A stretch of 64,000 nt of DNA from Mesocentrotus franciscanus (taxonomy: Eukaryota > Echinodermata > Echinoidea > Camarodonta > Strongylocentrotidae): contig CP137668.1 in NCBI GenBank assembly GCA_037976565.1, positions 262,719-326,718 on the forward strand, read 5' to 3'. Below are positions 10,596 to 56,124 of this stretch, piece after piece (position 1 is the stretch's first letter; each line of letters begins with the position of its first letter). A program made the position numbers and the translations under genes. Under the pieces are notes generated by a model, which saw only the letters and a list, made by a program, of their open reading frames with translations, was not told where the DNA came from and searched no databases.

Positions 10596-13549
10596 CCTCC
10601 TTCCCTCCCCCTCTCTCTCTCTCTCTCTCTCTTTATCATTCTCCTATTTTCTCCTTTTCACCATTCGATTATGGATCACATGCACCCGTTCCCACTCAAA
10701 GCTACACTGCACCCAATCAATCAACTATAACCAGTCAACCAATACATCAATCAATAAACCAATGATCAATCAGTAAACCAATCAATCAATACGCCAATCA
10801 TTCAGTCAACCGATCAATTCTCCAATATTAATCAATATCACTCAGTTAATAAGCCAACAATCAATCCACAAAGTATCATTGGATTTATGCGCTTCTGTTG
10901 GACAGCCAATCAATCATTCAGCAAATCAGCTTTACAATCAATCTATCAACACAGTTTTGATCTAGGAAGCAATCAATCATCATTAATTCATCAGCAATCG
11001 ATCAAACAGCTATTTAGCATCGTTTTAACACTTTCTTGTGACAATTCCAAAACGAAATAATAAGGAATCAATAGAAATATTTGCAATTGTAAACGATTAT
11101 GATGTTGTTAATCATAAACATTATAGTTCATGTAATTTAGTTTCTCAAATGATACATCGATTAATAAATAACATCAAGATAACATATCACACTCAACTGG
11201 ACAATGATTAAGTACTTAACATGATAATAATTATACTCATCATAATATAGTACACAGTAATTATAGTCATTACTTAAAAGTCTTTGGTTTAATCCGTATA
11301 CGGACTTGTTTTCATGCAATGTACAACAATATTGCCTTCATTAATGGACTCCTTTGAATTCATCATTATGTTTGAAATTTGAATTACAAAATATCATCTA
11401 AGACAATGTAAATCTTTCCTTTTATAACTATGGCTAAAGATTTTACCGAGTGAGTACTATTTCGGGTTTAAATATACCGTATAAATTAATACATTCCGAT
11501 CTAATATTTATTTTCTCTTTAGTTCTACAACTAGGGGATATATTTCAAATTTTGTTCATAGTAACGTTATTGTTTCTTTTTTTCGCAATCATTTTTACAT
11601 GAAATGTTGCTTTATAGTATTAGCAACAAACACAACAGCATATCTCATCTGGTAAAACATTCAAACAATGGTCACCTTATGAAGATTAACACGGTAAAAA
11701 TATGAAGAAAATATTTCAAATTATCGCCGATAGCTGTTATGAATTTATGGTATATTACACGATTTCTGTTTCTAAATTATCGTAAGCCGTTATCTTATCA
11801 GAAACAGTAATATCTACAAATTTCCCTAAAGATCGACAACTGAAAAACGACAGCACGCCTTGCAGGACTATAATAGGGTATACTTTCGTTAAAGAAAGAA
11901 AATACCGTGAGGTTACAGAAATAAACTCTTCGAAGATAATACTAAAACTATTTACAAGATATTACCACAGTTCATGATTATACAACGATGGAACCATATA
12001 GGTGAGAACGCGGTGAGCACATAATATGAAAAAGCAAAATATGTTTCTTGAACTAAAACAAAATAGCGTGAATAGACAGGCTAGAAACTGCAACGCGACG
12101 TTCATTTCTAAAGGATCAAATTAACATTAATCTATGATTTAATTCATTGCTCGTTCCTTAAGCATATTCATTAAAATGGCATAACCATATAGAAGCTTCT
12201 TGTTAAAGGGCAATCAAACCTTGATAACAGGTTGCTTCGTGTGGAACAGTGGAACACAAAGAAGAACAACCGAAAGTTGTAGGTTTACTTAAGTCGGAGG
12301 AACAATTTTATTACAAAAGTTAGGAAGTTCCGAAAACCGAATTCACCCCAAAATATAGTGACGATCTGAACTGGTATTCCCAACACAAGTTCCAGTTATA
12401 CATCTATATATTTTTCTTAGTTCCCCATGATGCAACGCAATATTTACATTCAACATTTTAATGATTTAGAAACGGACAACAATCACATCTTTATTCGCAT
12501 CAACTGTAGAATGCTAACACGGGCAAGTTTCTTTCTTCATTATATCAATTTGGCAATATTAGAGATTCTGGCAATGCAAATAAAAATTTGCCTGGCAAGT
12601 TTAGAATAATCGTCACAGCTGATCTGTTCAATTATCTAGTTCGCAAGTGAGGCTTTGTTATACACATATACGGTTACCGTAAATAAATAACTCGTTTTTT
12701 TTTTTAGCAGTGCAGTCATAATGAACGTGGAAATGTAATATGCATTACATAACTCCGATAATGCAATCATTGGTGAGAAAAGATTTGAAAATTTACATAA
12801 ATCTATATTTCTCACTATCAAGGTTGTCCTGTTGACCTTTAGTTATAGTAACTTATAATAATCTTTAACTGGTCCGTATCCTTGACTGTGGGTGTATCAT
12901 CGATTTAAACGTGCATGGAGGTGGCCCATAATCATGCTTGCAATCTATCATCCAATTTGTCACAGGAACGAGAGTGTTATCTTACTATCAAACTAGAATT
13001 GTTTGAATCACATCATCGTTCTTCCTCCGTTTATCAACACGTGCATGTCACACCAATCATGTTGTTGTTGGCAATTATCTGAAGGAGGAGTTTCATGAAT
13101 GTATCACGAAGCTTAGATATGAGTGATCTGACCAATATGAATGTATCTGTGGTATATCAGACCCTTGCATGTATTAGATCAATGTCTTTCTGGTCACAAG
13201 ACAATCATCTTCGCTCTCATGTCCTTGCCTCTGGTGACTTCCCCCTGGAAAAATCTCTTTCCAAGCTATAAGAGTCATTTTCAAGAAATCATTATTTATC
13301 CATGCCGTAGTATTGTTGATTGTCTCCACGTTTTTCCACAAAAATGTGTGGAATCAATAAAGAATTTAATAAGGTTTATGTGGAAAATGAAACTATATAC
13401 AATGACGTAATAATGACTGAAGCAAAATCTTTGGAATCATTGCATAAACAACATTCGATGAAGAGGTAAATCTAGGTCAGAATGATGATTATATTCTTCT
13501 TTCTATAATATGTCATATGAAATATTGCGGGGTATATAATTCATATTTC
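9230..13549. other. Intergenic flank downstream of gatae, including its probable 3' UTR
   Basis: Contains an AAG/AGG purine tract (9,740-9,870), a CT microsatellite (10,520-10,635) and a degenerate AATC/CAAT-rich tract (10,715-11,010). No gene is seen. The 3' UTR of gatae should begin at 13,549 and run leftwards. The first clear AATAAA on the minus strand is at 12490-12495, about 1.06 kb past the stop, and another is near 12,306; the one used is unknown. Confidence 0.5.
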
Positions 13550-43919
<30,370 letters not shown>

Positions 43920-43936
<17 letters not shown>

Positions 43937-43967
43937 GAATTGAGAAATTCGACGAAAAACGGGACAT
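43920..43967 (-). other. Upstream ORF overlapping the gatae start codon
   Basis: An ATG at 43965-43967, 31 nt before the main ATG and in another frame, opens a 15-codon ORF that ends at TAG 43920-43922, past the main start. Its context is weak. If the mRNA leader includes it, it should lower initiation at the main ATG. An acceptor-like GATAG directly precedes it, so it stays in the mRNA whether or not a leader intron is removed there. Confidence 0.45.
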
Positions 43968-44206
43968 CTATCAAACTCAAAACAGTACCAACCGCGAGTA
44001 AAAGTATAGAAAGTAGAAAATGAATGGAAAAAAGAGTCCAAAGGAATTGTTACTCTCGACTATCAAGATTATCGAGGGTAAAACATGGATAGCGGTTGCG
44101 ATGTTTCACAAACAAACTCGACGTCCTATCTCTGCTGTAGGATAAAACACAACTGATATGATAACGAGTCACAAGCTCACTACCAGTTTGCACCCGTAGA
44201 GCTTAC

Positions 44207-44300
44207 CGTGGAAGCAGGAGCTTTGCTGGACTGATAGTGGTTCAAAGTAAACTTTGTTCAGGCTGTTAGAGTTGCCTTTACGAGCTCTGATTGGTGTGCT
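44207..44300 (-). promoter_or_regulatory. Candidate gatae promoter and 5' UTR exon
   Basis: On the minus strand a CCAATC box lies at 44289-44294. About 85 bp downstream, CACG followed by GTAAGC makes a strong splice donor (exon end 44207). An acceptor-like GATAG just upstream of the ATG (43,968) could complete a short leader intron. A TATAAT-like stretch occurs further up near 44,374. Start site and splicing are not proven; gatae could also use distal first exons. Confidence 0.3.
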
Positions 44301-47300
44301 TACTCAAGCGAATTAGCGACGTGTGTTGAAGTAGCTGGCAGTGACGTATCGGGAGAGTAGGGTGCAACGATGGATTATAGGGGTGGGGTAGTAGTAGCGC
44401 TGGTTGTAACAGAGACACAGAGAGAGGGGGTGGGGTGAAGAAAGGGATTTTTTACAAGATTTCAAACTCAAGGGATATAGTGCCTGTAAAAAGTGCACTC
44501 AATGGACGGCTTCAAAAACACTGTCCAAAAATATTTTTAAATAGTAGCAGGGGTAATAGTGTACGTTGTAAATAGTTTGGTATTGGTCTTGAAGTTATTA
44601 ATCTTTTGGAGTTTTGGTGGGTATCATGATCATTGACCAAAAGCAATATTTTCGTCATCCAGATACCCACAATTTGAAATATCACTTGATAAATCAACTA
44701 ATAGCTGATTGGAATATGATTGGCACAGTGATTCGTAAGAAAATTAATAATGTGCATTAGCAAAAGATTCCACACAGAATGGGAATTGGGAAGAGGGAAA
44801 GGCATTGGGCGTGGCTCTAGTAGAGGGGTAAGATTATAACTGGTATGTGGTAGAGTCCAGTGAGGGGTGTGTTGGGTGGGTGTGGGTGAATGGTCACTTG
44901 CTACTGATGTCCTTCAGCTGACCGTGGTTCAAATAAACCAAGAAGTCAATAAACGCGAACAAACTAGTCATCTGTAATAACAACGAATAGAGAACAAGAT
45001 CACATGTTAAAAGGAGAAACGTTAATTAAAATGTGATTGTTTGGATGATTGATGTACATAGGCTATTAGTATTACAACAACGTTATTCTGGGACATTGTA
45101 CATACAACTGCACATCTTTCTCAGCTAAAGTATTCATTAACACATTAATCAAATTAATCATAATTTTCCCCTGATTCTGTTAAAATTTTACTTTTCGTCA
45201 TTCTGACCCTGTGTTACCTATATCCTACTGGAATGAGTCCATATACGATTATACCTGTTTACAGTTTCATGTTATGGACTAAGCCTGCTGAGCGTTGTGA
45301 ATCATTTTCAGGTTTGTGGGAGAGGTGAGGGATAAGAATGCCAGAGTAAGCCATGATACTTCATAAAATATTAACATTATAACTTAGCCGATGAACGCTT
45401 GCCATCAAATAATTCACTAAACAGATTAATAATCCTAGGAATAGACACTGCATCAAGTAATAAATAATTTGGACATTGCCGGGTTTCGTTTTCCATCGTC
45501 ATTTTTTTTTTTCTGGGAAACTCTTCAGGAACAAATAGAGACGATAGTGCACAATATTTCTACTCCAATTAAGACAATTTTCTGTTCAGTTGGACTAACG
45601 TAAGTGCGCGCTTAATGTAGATCCTTGGTTATAACACGTAGTAGGTCCATGGTTATAACATGGGTGCTTGTTATGTGGTAAAAACCGAACTGAGAAACAA
45701 AATTAAAGGATGTGGGTGACAAGAGACAATTCGAAAAGGTGCGAATGATTGATGAGGTTGATGTAGCTTCCGTGGAAGATGTAGAGATCATGTGACGAAA
45801 AGATGGATTGTGAGTCAAACAATGATGTCAAACAGCTTGGTGTTCATGGGATGACACGACATGACTGGTGCGCTGGATATGCTGCTGGATGCGCTGTTCA
45901 AAGACCTCACGAAGATATTGAAAGGAAACGATGCTTGTAAGCTAAGGATGTTGGTGATGATGATGACGACGATCGTGTTCCTCGAATCAAATTAAAAGAG
46001 AGACTTTCAAGAGTTGTGAAGTGTTATTGATCTTTTGGTAGATTTTTTAAAAAAGATATTGAAATTATTAAGAAGCAAAAAAGAGAGGAAAGAGAGAGAA
46101 AAAAATGAGAAGTGATGAGGACAATAAGTGTGATTGCGAGGGTTGTTGATGGTCACGATAGAAGATCCAAAGATTGGTGAAAGTAATTAAAATTTGAATA
46201 GTCGTGATATCATTATTATCTTGTGATACACGCAATGAAAATGATAACAAAAGTAAAGTTAAACCAAAGATGAACATAACTTGTGACGTCATAGAATGAT
46301 TGAGAAACAAAGAAAGGACAACGTAACCGTAAATCTTTTACACTTTACAGAATCAAACTTGAAGAAATAGGGATTCCGTTTACCTCGTATTCAAGGCTAA
46401 ATATTTTGCTTACTTCTATTTGTCAAATTAAACCCCAGGGGTACTGGTAGTGGGTACACCAACTTAGATAACATACATAATGTGACGATATTAATGTAGC
46501 ATTAATACTTCCATGAATCTTGTCATGGAGGTGAAAGTTATTGGTCCATGTTTAGACCTTTACGCTTGACATTGATGGTGTTTTCAAAGGTGAATCCTAC
46601 CAGTAAAAATGATTGCAACGCTTTACAAGGAACCTCCCAAGCGGACCTATTACGATACCCCCTCCCTCCCCTTCACATCAGAATAAAACTTGTAGCAATA
46701 CAACGACGAGCATCACTGCACATTTGGAGATCGGGATGCATTCCTTTCAATGTGGTAAGGCAAGACAGGTCTCTCTTTCTGCAGTGACTGTGCTTGTATG
46801 CATGGTTGTATAAAGTTTGAACATGTGAAAGCAGAGCGTCCATTAAGTTGGCATAACTCTGCCAATCAAATCCTTGACTTGGCTTTTCCTCTTATCTCGA
46901 ATAAATGAATGAGGAGAATGCGACAGATGCGTGTTGGTTAGATAAGAGAAGCGGAAGATGACTTCAAAAGATGTCCCATGCAAACCATTTTCATCTGCTC
47001 TCATCCCCCTTTGTCTTCTCCTGGCTCCTTAAAGGGACATAAGATTTTTTAAAGGGACTGGTTAGGAGGATACAAAGATTGAAGGGGCAAACTAGATAAG
47101 TATTTCCCTGCAAAAGGGGGCCTATGCTAACGACATTTAGGAAGTGACAACAGAATTAATTTCGTACCCTTCGATAATCCTATTATTACAATTCTCATAT
47201 AGAGACGTCTCTAGAAGATTTGTGTTAAGATAGAGTGGTGGGCTAGAAGTGTTATAGTAATCTACATAGGCCTATACTTTACACCAATCTTACTTCTCCT

Positions 47301-47587
47301 TGGTTTTATCTAATGAAGTCATACATTGATGGCTCTTTGAAATGTTTTCAGGTACAGTAATGGAAGTAGAGTTTGCCTTTTCATTGATAAAAACCAAATG
47401 TTATCATGATGATTGTCATACTAGCCTATACACGAAACACGAAATTAAATATGAGACTTTCGTCATGATGTATATCTTCGTGAATGTAATTATTATGTTG
47501 TCATCAGAACTTACGATCGAGTTCGAGAGAAATATAAAGCTGACAATTAGAAGTGCTCACACCATACATTTGCAGCGTTGCCGTCAT

Positions 47588-48111
47588 TTAAAGGTACTAT
47601 GTCCCATTTGCAGGCCAAAAAAGGGTTAAATTCCAACGGCATTTAAAAGACAATACTAATTAAGAACTTTCCTAAAAAGAGGGGGCTTGAAAATGTCTTT
47701 AAGTGGGAAAATAACAACTATAAGGTGTCAAATCGACTTAACAGCTACAGAGCCAGTAAGTAATAGTCTGATTTTTCAGACCATTGTACCGAATGGTCAT
47801 ATGTTTTATGCTGCGCAAAGATTCAATCAGCTTAATTTTGGCCATTACAAGAAGTGGGTTATTGATGTAGACAAATGCTCATGTACCCTTTACAGCTCAT
47901 TTTATGTATGTTATTACCAAAGATGAAAAATAGCCAGTCAGTCACTCAATAGTGTCTGATAGTGAAGTCTAGCAAGTAAACGGGTTTCCTTGCATAATTT
48001 GAATATTTGGACACTGCTAACGTTTAAATTTCACAGATAGGACATACTCATAATTTCTGCAAAGTTCTACAGAATTTGATGTTGGCTGCAAAAGGGACAT
48101 AGTATCTTTAA
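47588..48111. mobile_element. 0.52-kb terminal-inverted-repeat element, copy 2
   Basis: Same ends and interior as the copy at 28,983-29,519, differing by scattered substitutions and small indels. Flanks differ, so the two are independent insertions. It lies about 3.7 kb upstream of the gatae ATG. Confidence 0.75.
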
Positions 48112-48862
48112 ACTAACTTGAATTACTTCGATGAACCTCAAATTGGCATCCTTTTATAAAAGATGAAACAAACAACTCTTATGCTATATACATGGTACAT
48201 GATTGTAGCAAGGTGTGGGAAAGGAAGATGATGAGAGCCTGTGTTTACTCGAGACAGAGGGATTCATGGCTGACCTGTCGGGTTATGATCTGGCTTGGCT
48301 CATCATGATGGCTGCATTGAGCGTTCATCTATCATATTGGTTTTTTGTTCATTGTGTGATGACATCGCTACCACATACATACTCACTCCCTTGACACTGC
48401 AACATGACATGGGGGCAACAAATTACCCCTCCGTGGCTTCTACCATGAACAACAGTGGTTGGTATAGGATTGGAAGACAATCCAGGTGCGATGAGTGCTG
48501 GTAACTACTCTACAGGGTCATCATGGTCATCATGATTCATGGTATCTTGTTGCCATGGTGATGGAATGAAAGTCTACGTATGGACCCATAATCAAGCATG
48601 AAACTGGTTCAAATAATTGCAATTGTAAACTTGTAAACAAGCAACGGCAAAATGATCCTTATTTATTTACACAAATTAATTTACATTTTATTGCAACACT
48701 ATGGACCCCCCACTCATGGTCATTGTTTTCAACCAACCGCGAACCTGAGAAATTTCAGGGTAATGCAAACAACGCTAAGAGAGCCTAGTGTATGCAAATG
48801 CGAAAAAAGTCGGGGAGGAAAGAGAGGGAGAGAAAGAAAGAAAGAGAGAGAGAGAGAAAGAA

Positions 48863-48906
<44 letters not shown>

Positions 48907-49347
48907 AGGGAGATTGGTGAAGCGAGTGAGATGGGAGAGGTAGAAAGTAATTGCCTCTTCATCTTGGTCAAGTCTTATCTGATAAAACCAAAATCAATTC
49001 AATCAATGGTCCGGTTTCTATTTTATCTCTTTGTGGGAAAACCCCTGTCATATGTCTTTATCTTTACCTATACGATCATCTACCCTTTTCAAGACCTCAT
49101 TCCGATGTTCTCGATATTGTTACATGTATGATAAAATAAGGAATAAAATTGATTGAAACTTGAAAGAAAGTGCAAGTGGGGTAGTCTCTCAATATTTTCA
49201 TTAGTTTCATTTTGGGGCTGTTATTCGTCACTTTGGCTACATTCAGCATATTTGTCTGCTTGTTGTCTGCCCCTCCCCCTCTTCCAAGAGAACGATAGAG
49301 AGGGATAACTCCATCCCCCATTTGCCCTCTTCTATCCCTCCCTTCCC

Positions 49348-49382
<35 letters not shown>

Positions 49383-52300
49383 CCTCTCTCTCTCTCTTTC
49401 TCGCACACGTTCTCTCTTTCTATCCCTATGCCAGACTCTCCCTCTTCCTCCTTCCCCCTCTCCCTCCCCCATCCACTCTCTCTTCCGCTACCACACCTCA
49501 TCTAGCTCATCTACCACCCGCCTACCAGCATGACCGGAGAGGCCATCACCTCTTACCCGTGAGTTTCGGGTGCTACTTGTCTTGGGCTCCCGATCAGATG
49601 ATGGATGACAGTGCCCTGCCATAGTGATAAGCGAAATACATCCAGACCCACTCCTATTCTTCACCTATGATATTTTCCATTGTCTGACCCTATTGATGCA
49701 TGTTGCAATAATGATGTCGTATAATGAAATTGGGCTGCATGCTCATGACAGCAGCCTGAATCGTTCCAAATTTAAGAGACCTGGTTCTTAAGATGCCCCC
49801 CCCCCCGGATGCCCCTCACCATAATGAACGACATCTGGCCAGCCAGGTGATTTGATGAGGCCCAACAAAAATCAAGCTCAAAACAACCAGAAAACAGTTT
49901 TTTTTTGTAATGCTTTACATTGACATACATGTATAATGTTTCATCCTCGACTGTCAGTGATTATTAGTATAATTAAAAGTCAATTGAACTCGCTTACAGG
50001 CATTGAGAAAGAAACATGGAATATTATATCAGAATAGGAACATATTATTATTTTAATATAAAACAATTCATTATAGAAGGAGAAGGATATAGAACTATTC
50101 TCTATTTTGACAATATTCATATTCCCATAATCATGGTAAAGAAAGAGTGCGATGACTATATACCAAACAGGTATAGATACAATCTTTAGTATCATGCATG
50201 GACACGATTATATTGCACTGCTTGTTACAACAAATCCATGATTATGAGAATGCTTGAACAAGATAGAGGTTTGACTTTACAAGTTTAGAAAACAATAATG
50301 AGTGAAATATTAACATGTTTATCAGTGAAACTACATGATTCTCAAGATGGAAATATGATTAATACGGTAAATAGATCGACGTAATGATTCTTAAGTACAT
50401 GTAACCATTATATTAGCAAAATGAAAATATTAGTAAATCGAAATAATGAGGCATTATAGGCTCATCACTATGTTATGAATATGAATCATTGGATCATTTT
50501 ATGAGGAAGTCGACCGGCTCATACTTGATTCCAAGCCTAAAACATCGACTTGTCATACATTCCTCTTGGATTAGTAGATGAACATAATAATTGGGTACAA
50601 GTCACGTACTTATAAGTTTGATTGGATCTGTTTGATCGATTGGAATTGAACATGTATTTCTCGTTGTATATTGTATTCTCACAAATAGAAATCTGATACT
50701 GACCTCCAATATTATGATCATCCAATCATTTATCCCAAATAAATAAGCACGTGTTCTGTTGAAATGCAGGTCTATATGTCTATAGGCCGTACATTGAAAC
50801 TGACATAATTTAGAATCGGAAAGTTTAGAAATGACCGAAGTTTTTTCAGTACTGTTGTCCATCCGCTTTCAGTAAAAATTCTCTGATTTAGGGTTTCCTT
50901 TGTGGCTTGCTATATCCCTCTTAATGAAAGACATTTAGCATAGACAGGAGGCTATGCAGTTAATACACGGAATATGGGATTAATTATAAATGAGCTGCAT
51001 TGGTTTCAAACTGTAAACGGGGTAGCTCACTCCATTGCAAACGGGAACTATACTGTGGTCTCTGTGAAAATACTTGAACTGGCAATATTCATGATTATAC
51101 ACACATTATACCTATATGAAATCATATCGTTTTTTTTAATCATATCAAGACAAAAAAACAGTTCACTTCTCTTTTGTAATGGGAGATTGGGTGGCTTTAA
51201 GAGAAAATTCGTTAAAAATAAAATGGGGATGATTATCCTAACTACCTGTGTCGTTTCAGTTTAACAATATTTAGCAACTGAGCGAACACAGTTATTATTT
51301 TGATGAATAATGTGTTGATTTGGTAAAAAATCAAAACAAAAATCATTGTTCCATTCCACTATAAGCTCACTTCACTTCTCACTTCATATTACGCTTCACT
51401 ACATGGTACAAAATTAAAAGCACGTGACATGCGCCATGCAGATTGCAAATTCCAGTGAATAATGACAAGATTATTTATAATGGCTAATATAAATCTTCAA
51501 CCCAAATTTTGAACTACAAGTTATTTCAAATTATTTTACTTACCAGTATTAATTCCTGTCCAAAATCAACGAGTCCACAATGGTTAATGGCTATATACAT
51601 TTATTAATCGAATGCCAATACGTCCGTTTCAAGTTCAATATCCTGATATAATATATAAAGGTGATGTTGTTGAATTGATTTCAGTTTAGAAAACTCTTTG
51701 ACCATTCTAGGTATATATTTCCGAGTATAAACAAGAACTTCCATGATAAATAGTTCTACAGGGAGTGTATCCGCATGTCCATTCTGTCGTTTACAAATTA
51801 TATCAAATACATTTTTAGAAAACGGTATAGCGTAAAGGTATGGTCATAATTGTATCAAACTGAAGCATTATGATGATAGGCTTTAATGATTTGTGCTCAT
51901 CTATAATGCTCTATGCCCAACATAAGCTACTCCTAGGTTCTATAACAAGGAATAGACCAAGGGTTTTGTGAAAGGAGGGGGCACGATTCTTAAAAGGGTT
52001 ATCAGACTTTTCAGTTAGCTCTTTTTTCACTCTAAAGTTTAAAGTTCTCTGATAGGCAAGCAACCCATGAAAGAAAAAATAATGGTTACCACAATTTGTT
52101 TGTGTCGTTTTCACTCCAATATTCTTCAAAAATTTGAAAGGGTCACACTTTGGGGCTGTGGACTTAAGGTATTACACTTTGATTTTAAAAGGGGGAGGGG
52201 CACAAGCCGGCTGTGCCCCCTCGCCTAAATCCGCCAGTGTTTTACAATGGAGGGGGGGGGCGTTGTATGACCATGGAGATAATTTGCGAACGAGAAGTGG

Positions 52301-53322
52301 CCCTTTATTTATTCAAAACACTTTCTTCTTTATTTTTGAAAAGTTCTGTTGACACGAGATAGAACGATATCCGCTGAAACACTACCGGTTGCACTTTGTT
52401 ACGTCACGTACAACGTCAGGTCGACCAATCATTACGTAATATTATCCTCTCTATTGTTTTAATGGCCCTGAGGATCGAGCCCACGTGTTTAGGTCACTTC
52501 AAAGAAAATTTCACCGATGTACCTTTCTTACTAAAAACGTATTTCAGCGTGTTAAGAATCTGGTTCAAATTTAGTCAATACCTGAAATCCATGCATTTGG
52601 GGAAAAAATTAACATTATAGAGACACGAATGGTGATAACAATTTGTGTTTCAGATCTTGTATTCACCTTCTATAAGGAGTTTTACTTATTTTGAATATAT
52701 CATTGAAAGCTTATTTCAATTAAAAGTACATGTATTTCAAACAATTAATACCATCTGTTTTCATGATGTTCATATAGCCAAATACATGGAAATTCAGAAT
52801 ATAATAGAGAGGCAGAACCAAAAGCGTTCTTCTCTTTTAATTTCTTGCACGTTTACTTATTTTCTTTTCTTTTTTTTTGGTTAAATCGTAATGTCATACG
52901 CATGACATTTCCAAAATAATAAATTGATCAATATAAGGATGTTCATAGCGTTATTCTTATCATTATGCTTATTTGATACAGGTATTGTTTATCAGTTATT
53001 GCTTGTTTTGTGTAAGCCAGGAATAATTGTTTTGTGTCGACATGATTGTGTCAATTCAGCTACACGGTCATTAGTTTGACATATTCCTATTCAATCTTTA
53101 CATTTTATTTATAAAACATTATACAAGAAGCTCATTCAAACAATGTTTTGACATTCATATAGCTTATACATTTCAAATTCTTTTCCTCCCCAAATTTATA
53201 AAATATTTGCTGCTTTTCAAGTATGGATATACCCATCTTTAAGTTGGTTGTACATCATAATGCTCTATCCTGCGACGATTGCTCCACCTTAGTATCCTAC
53301 ACTAAGTGGACCCATTACTATA

Positions 53323-53353
53323 CCTAACCCTAACCCTAACCCTAACCCTAACC
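53323..53353. repeat. Interstitial telomeric repeat
   Basis: Five tandem CCTAAC units with flanking partial units (complement of TTAGGG). It may be a relic of break repair or telomerase action. Confidence 0.9.
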
Positions 53354-55617
53354 TAAAACCCAATTAAATCCTAATATAACCCTATACTTTGGACAAAACC
53401 AAGCCAGGAACATGCATTTTCGCCGGAGTAAAATAATGTCGGATCACCAAATCTCTGTCCGCATGTTAATTTTATTGTAACCACTAAATGTTCACGCGAG
53501 ATGTAAATAAAACTTAATTATTCCTATTGTTTGAAGCAATATTCCATATAACCCTACAAATTTGGATCGTGAAATCATGGACACATAAAAACAAGTTTAC
53601 GTTACTTATAAAAGTTTTAACGAAATAATGAAAAGATATTTATGCAACTTCACTTTTTAAACATTATCTGTTGGGTTTATCAAATCGTTTACATAACTAA
53701 GAAAGTGAACTAAATGTCTTCGAGTGTATCTGCACATACACTCATTTCCATTGCATTATATTTGCTTCACGGACACGATGGAATAGTAATTAGTTTTCCT
53801 TCACACCTTAGAGGTAGGAAGCAGAAGAAGAAAGCATTATAGCGTGACCAGAGACCTACAGACGAACGTGGTCCTAATTCCGTCCGTTTGATTTCCGCCT
53901 TGACCAGTGGTCAAACAAGGAAAAGATGAAGGAAGGAATTCACTCACTCACATGTCCGTTTCTTCTGACAATCCTTGGAAAGCACAAATCAAATCAAACA
54001 AATAAAAAATCCTTCTAATTATAGAGACTGAGTGTTCTCTGTTGATTAGCTATTGTATACCCGACAGGAAGGGGAACAAAATTATTCATGATCTTACCTG
54101 CTTGGTGATTTGAAAATAATTGTTGGATTTTCTTTTGGGGTTAAAAGTGATGGGGATGCGGAAATGTTGTTATTTTGTAGATTTTTATTGTATGAAGAAT
54201 AGTATGCATTATGCTCTTACATTATAAAAATTAAAACACTAAAGAACATTTATACACAAAAATCCCCATCTTAAACTTAGAGTCGACATGACAGTCCACG
54301 GGCTGATTCAATATGGAGGGAGCACCCCACCACCACCACCACCACCACCACCACCGCCGCTACCACCACCACCACCGAATGGACACAAACAGAGGAAAAG
54401 GGTCCAATTATTGAAGCAATTCACACAAAGGTAGACAGAAGAACAATCCCTCTCGGATTCAGGATTCCCCCAGAAGAGGGTATAATATATATTTCTTAAA
54501 TTTTCTGACAAGCAGATCAAAAAGTACAACGATTTTCTTCCATATATTAATTTTCTCCCATATTGGAATAAAAACAAAGGGAGTGATTTAAAGTTATTTT
54601 ACCCGTATACCAGAATCAACCTTTACATTCAGGCTGGGTGGCAATGCATAGGGGAGGGGTATGTTGTGAAGGGGTGGGGTATAATGTCAACAAGTCATTC
54701 CTTTGATATAAAATACATCTTCTTATAAATACCAAGAAGACAAGAGTCAAAGGTATAGGCAATTTAATTGTTTGTAATTGACATGTTTGGGTTAAGTACA
54801 CAATGAGAAGTCATAATCCAGTCATAAAAACCAAAGGTATGTCAACGTTTGGCGTTCAATCTTATACGTGTATAATCTTCTCAATACACCTTCTTCGTTA
54901 AAACTTGGTTCTATTCAGTTTCCATATACACGTAGCAGTTTTCCACTGTATTCTTGCTTGTTCCGCCATTTTGAAATTTCTGGATACTATCTTCCTTCTT
55001 TTAAGTGCAATATGAAAATCGAAATCCATTAATCGATTTGTCTTCCAATACATTATCTTACAATCACAGTCTAATGTTAGGTCACAAGGAAGGCCATCCT
55101 GATTTGGTATTGTTCACAAAGCAGAATTAATTTTACGCATGCATATTTTCCTTTTGAAAGGATGCTTTATTTGACTGCCCATTTAGACAATAATTGATAT
55201 TAAACGAATATTGAGAATCCGAATTTATTATGAACTACCAACTATGATCATGATTATAAGTCAATTTTTTAAACACTACTCGTCTGAAATAAGGCTCGGT
55301 TTCAACTTTGAAACTGAAACTATAGCGTGTTAAGATTTATTCCAGAAAAGGTTTTAACAATATGTCATTCTAACCTTCATGGAAATCGGTAAGTCGTGGT
55401 TTTAACTTGGCTTGATCGTCTGTCATGCCTGTATAGACAGCTTAAGGGTTATCGAGGAAAAAATCCAATGCCCTGATTAGGTCATCACATTGAGATGATT
55501 TGTTACATCACCTAAACCACTAGAACATCGGACAGAATTTATCAGATAAATTTTGTTTTCGCTAGATACTGTCAGCGCCTACATACCAAAACGTCTGACA
55601 AGTTGAGACAAAACGCG

Positions 55618-55690
55618 ATGATAATAATAATAATATCCCGCTTTTATATAGCGCTTAATACATCAACGATGTCTCTATACGCGCTTAATC
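55618..55690 (-). mobile_element. SINE 3' tail fragment
   Basis: ATAATAATAATAAT followed by TATATAGCGCTTAA matches the reverse complement of the tail shared by the 5.3-kb and 59.8-kb elements. Only the 3' part is present. Confidence 0.5.
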
Positions 55691-56018
55691 CGAAACTGTG
55701 AATTATATTACAATAATTTGGTTTAATATTTGTTCTACGAGTATGCAAATGCTTGATCGCCCCCCCCCCCATCCCCCACATCCACACATAATTATACACA
55801 CCCGTCAGGGGGATAATGTTAAATGTATAGGTTGATGCTAGATATCTATCATGGAATGTATGACAGTGAGCTAGTTGTTGCTGTTGATTGTACCATAAAA
55901 CATTGTACTTATTTATCTATCCGGAATACCCTTATAGATGTGTACAGCCCAAATATTTAGACCCCCCCCCCTGTATAAAAAAAAATCATGTCAAACTGTT
56001 AACAGTTCACAACCAAAT

Positions 56019-56124
56019 ATGATATAAGTTCGACGAAAAGATTGGAGGTAAACCTTAACTTTTACAGTATGATATAAGTTAGACGAAAAGATTGGAGATA
56101 AACCGTAAACCTTAACTTTTACAG
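56019..56124. repeat. 50-bp imperfect direct duplication
   Basis: GATATAAGTTCGACGAAAAG and GATATAAGTTAGACGAAAAG start two adjacent copies, both ending in AACTTTTACAG. Confidence 0.75.

Noticed and set aside
53885..53915. Nuclear-receptor element TTGACCAGTGGTCAA
   Set aside because: A single 15-bp palindrome with no supporting context; expected by chance at low rate in 64 kb.
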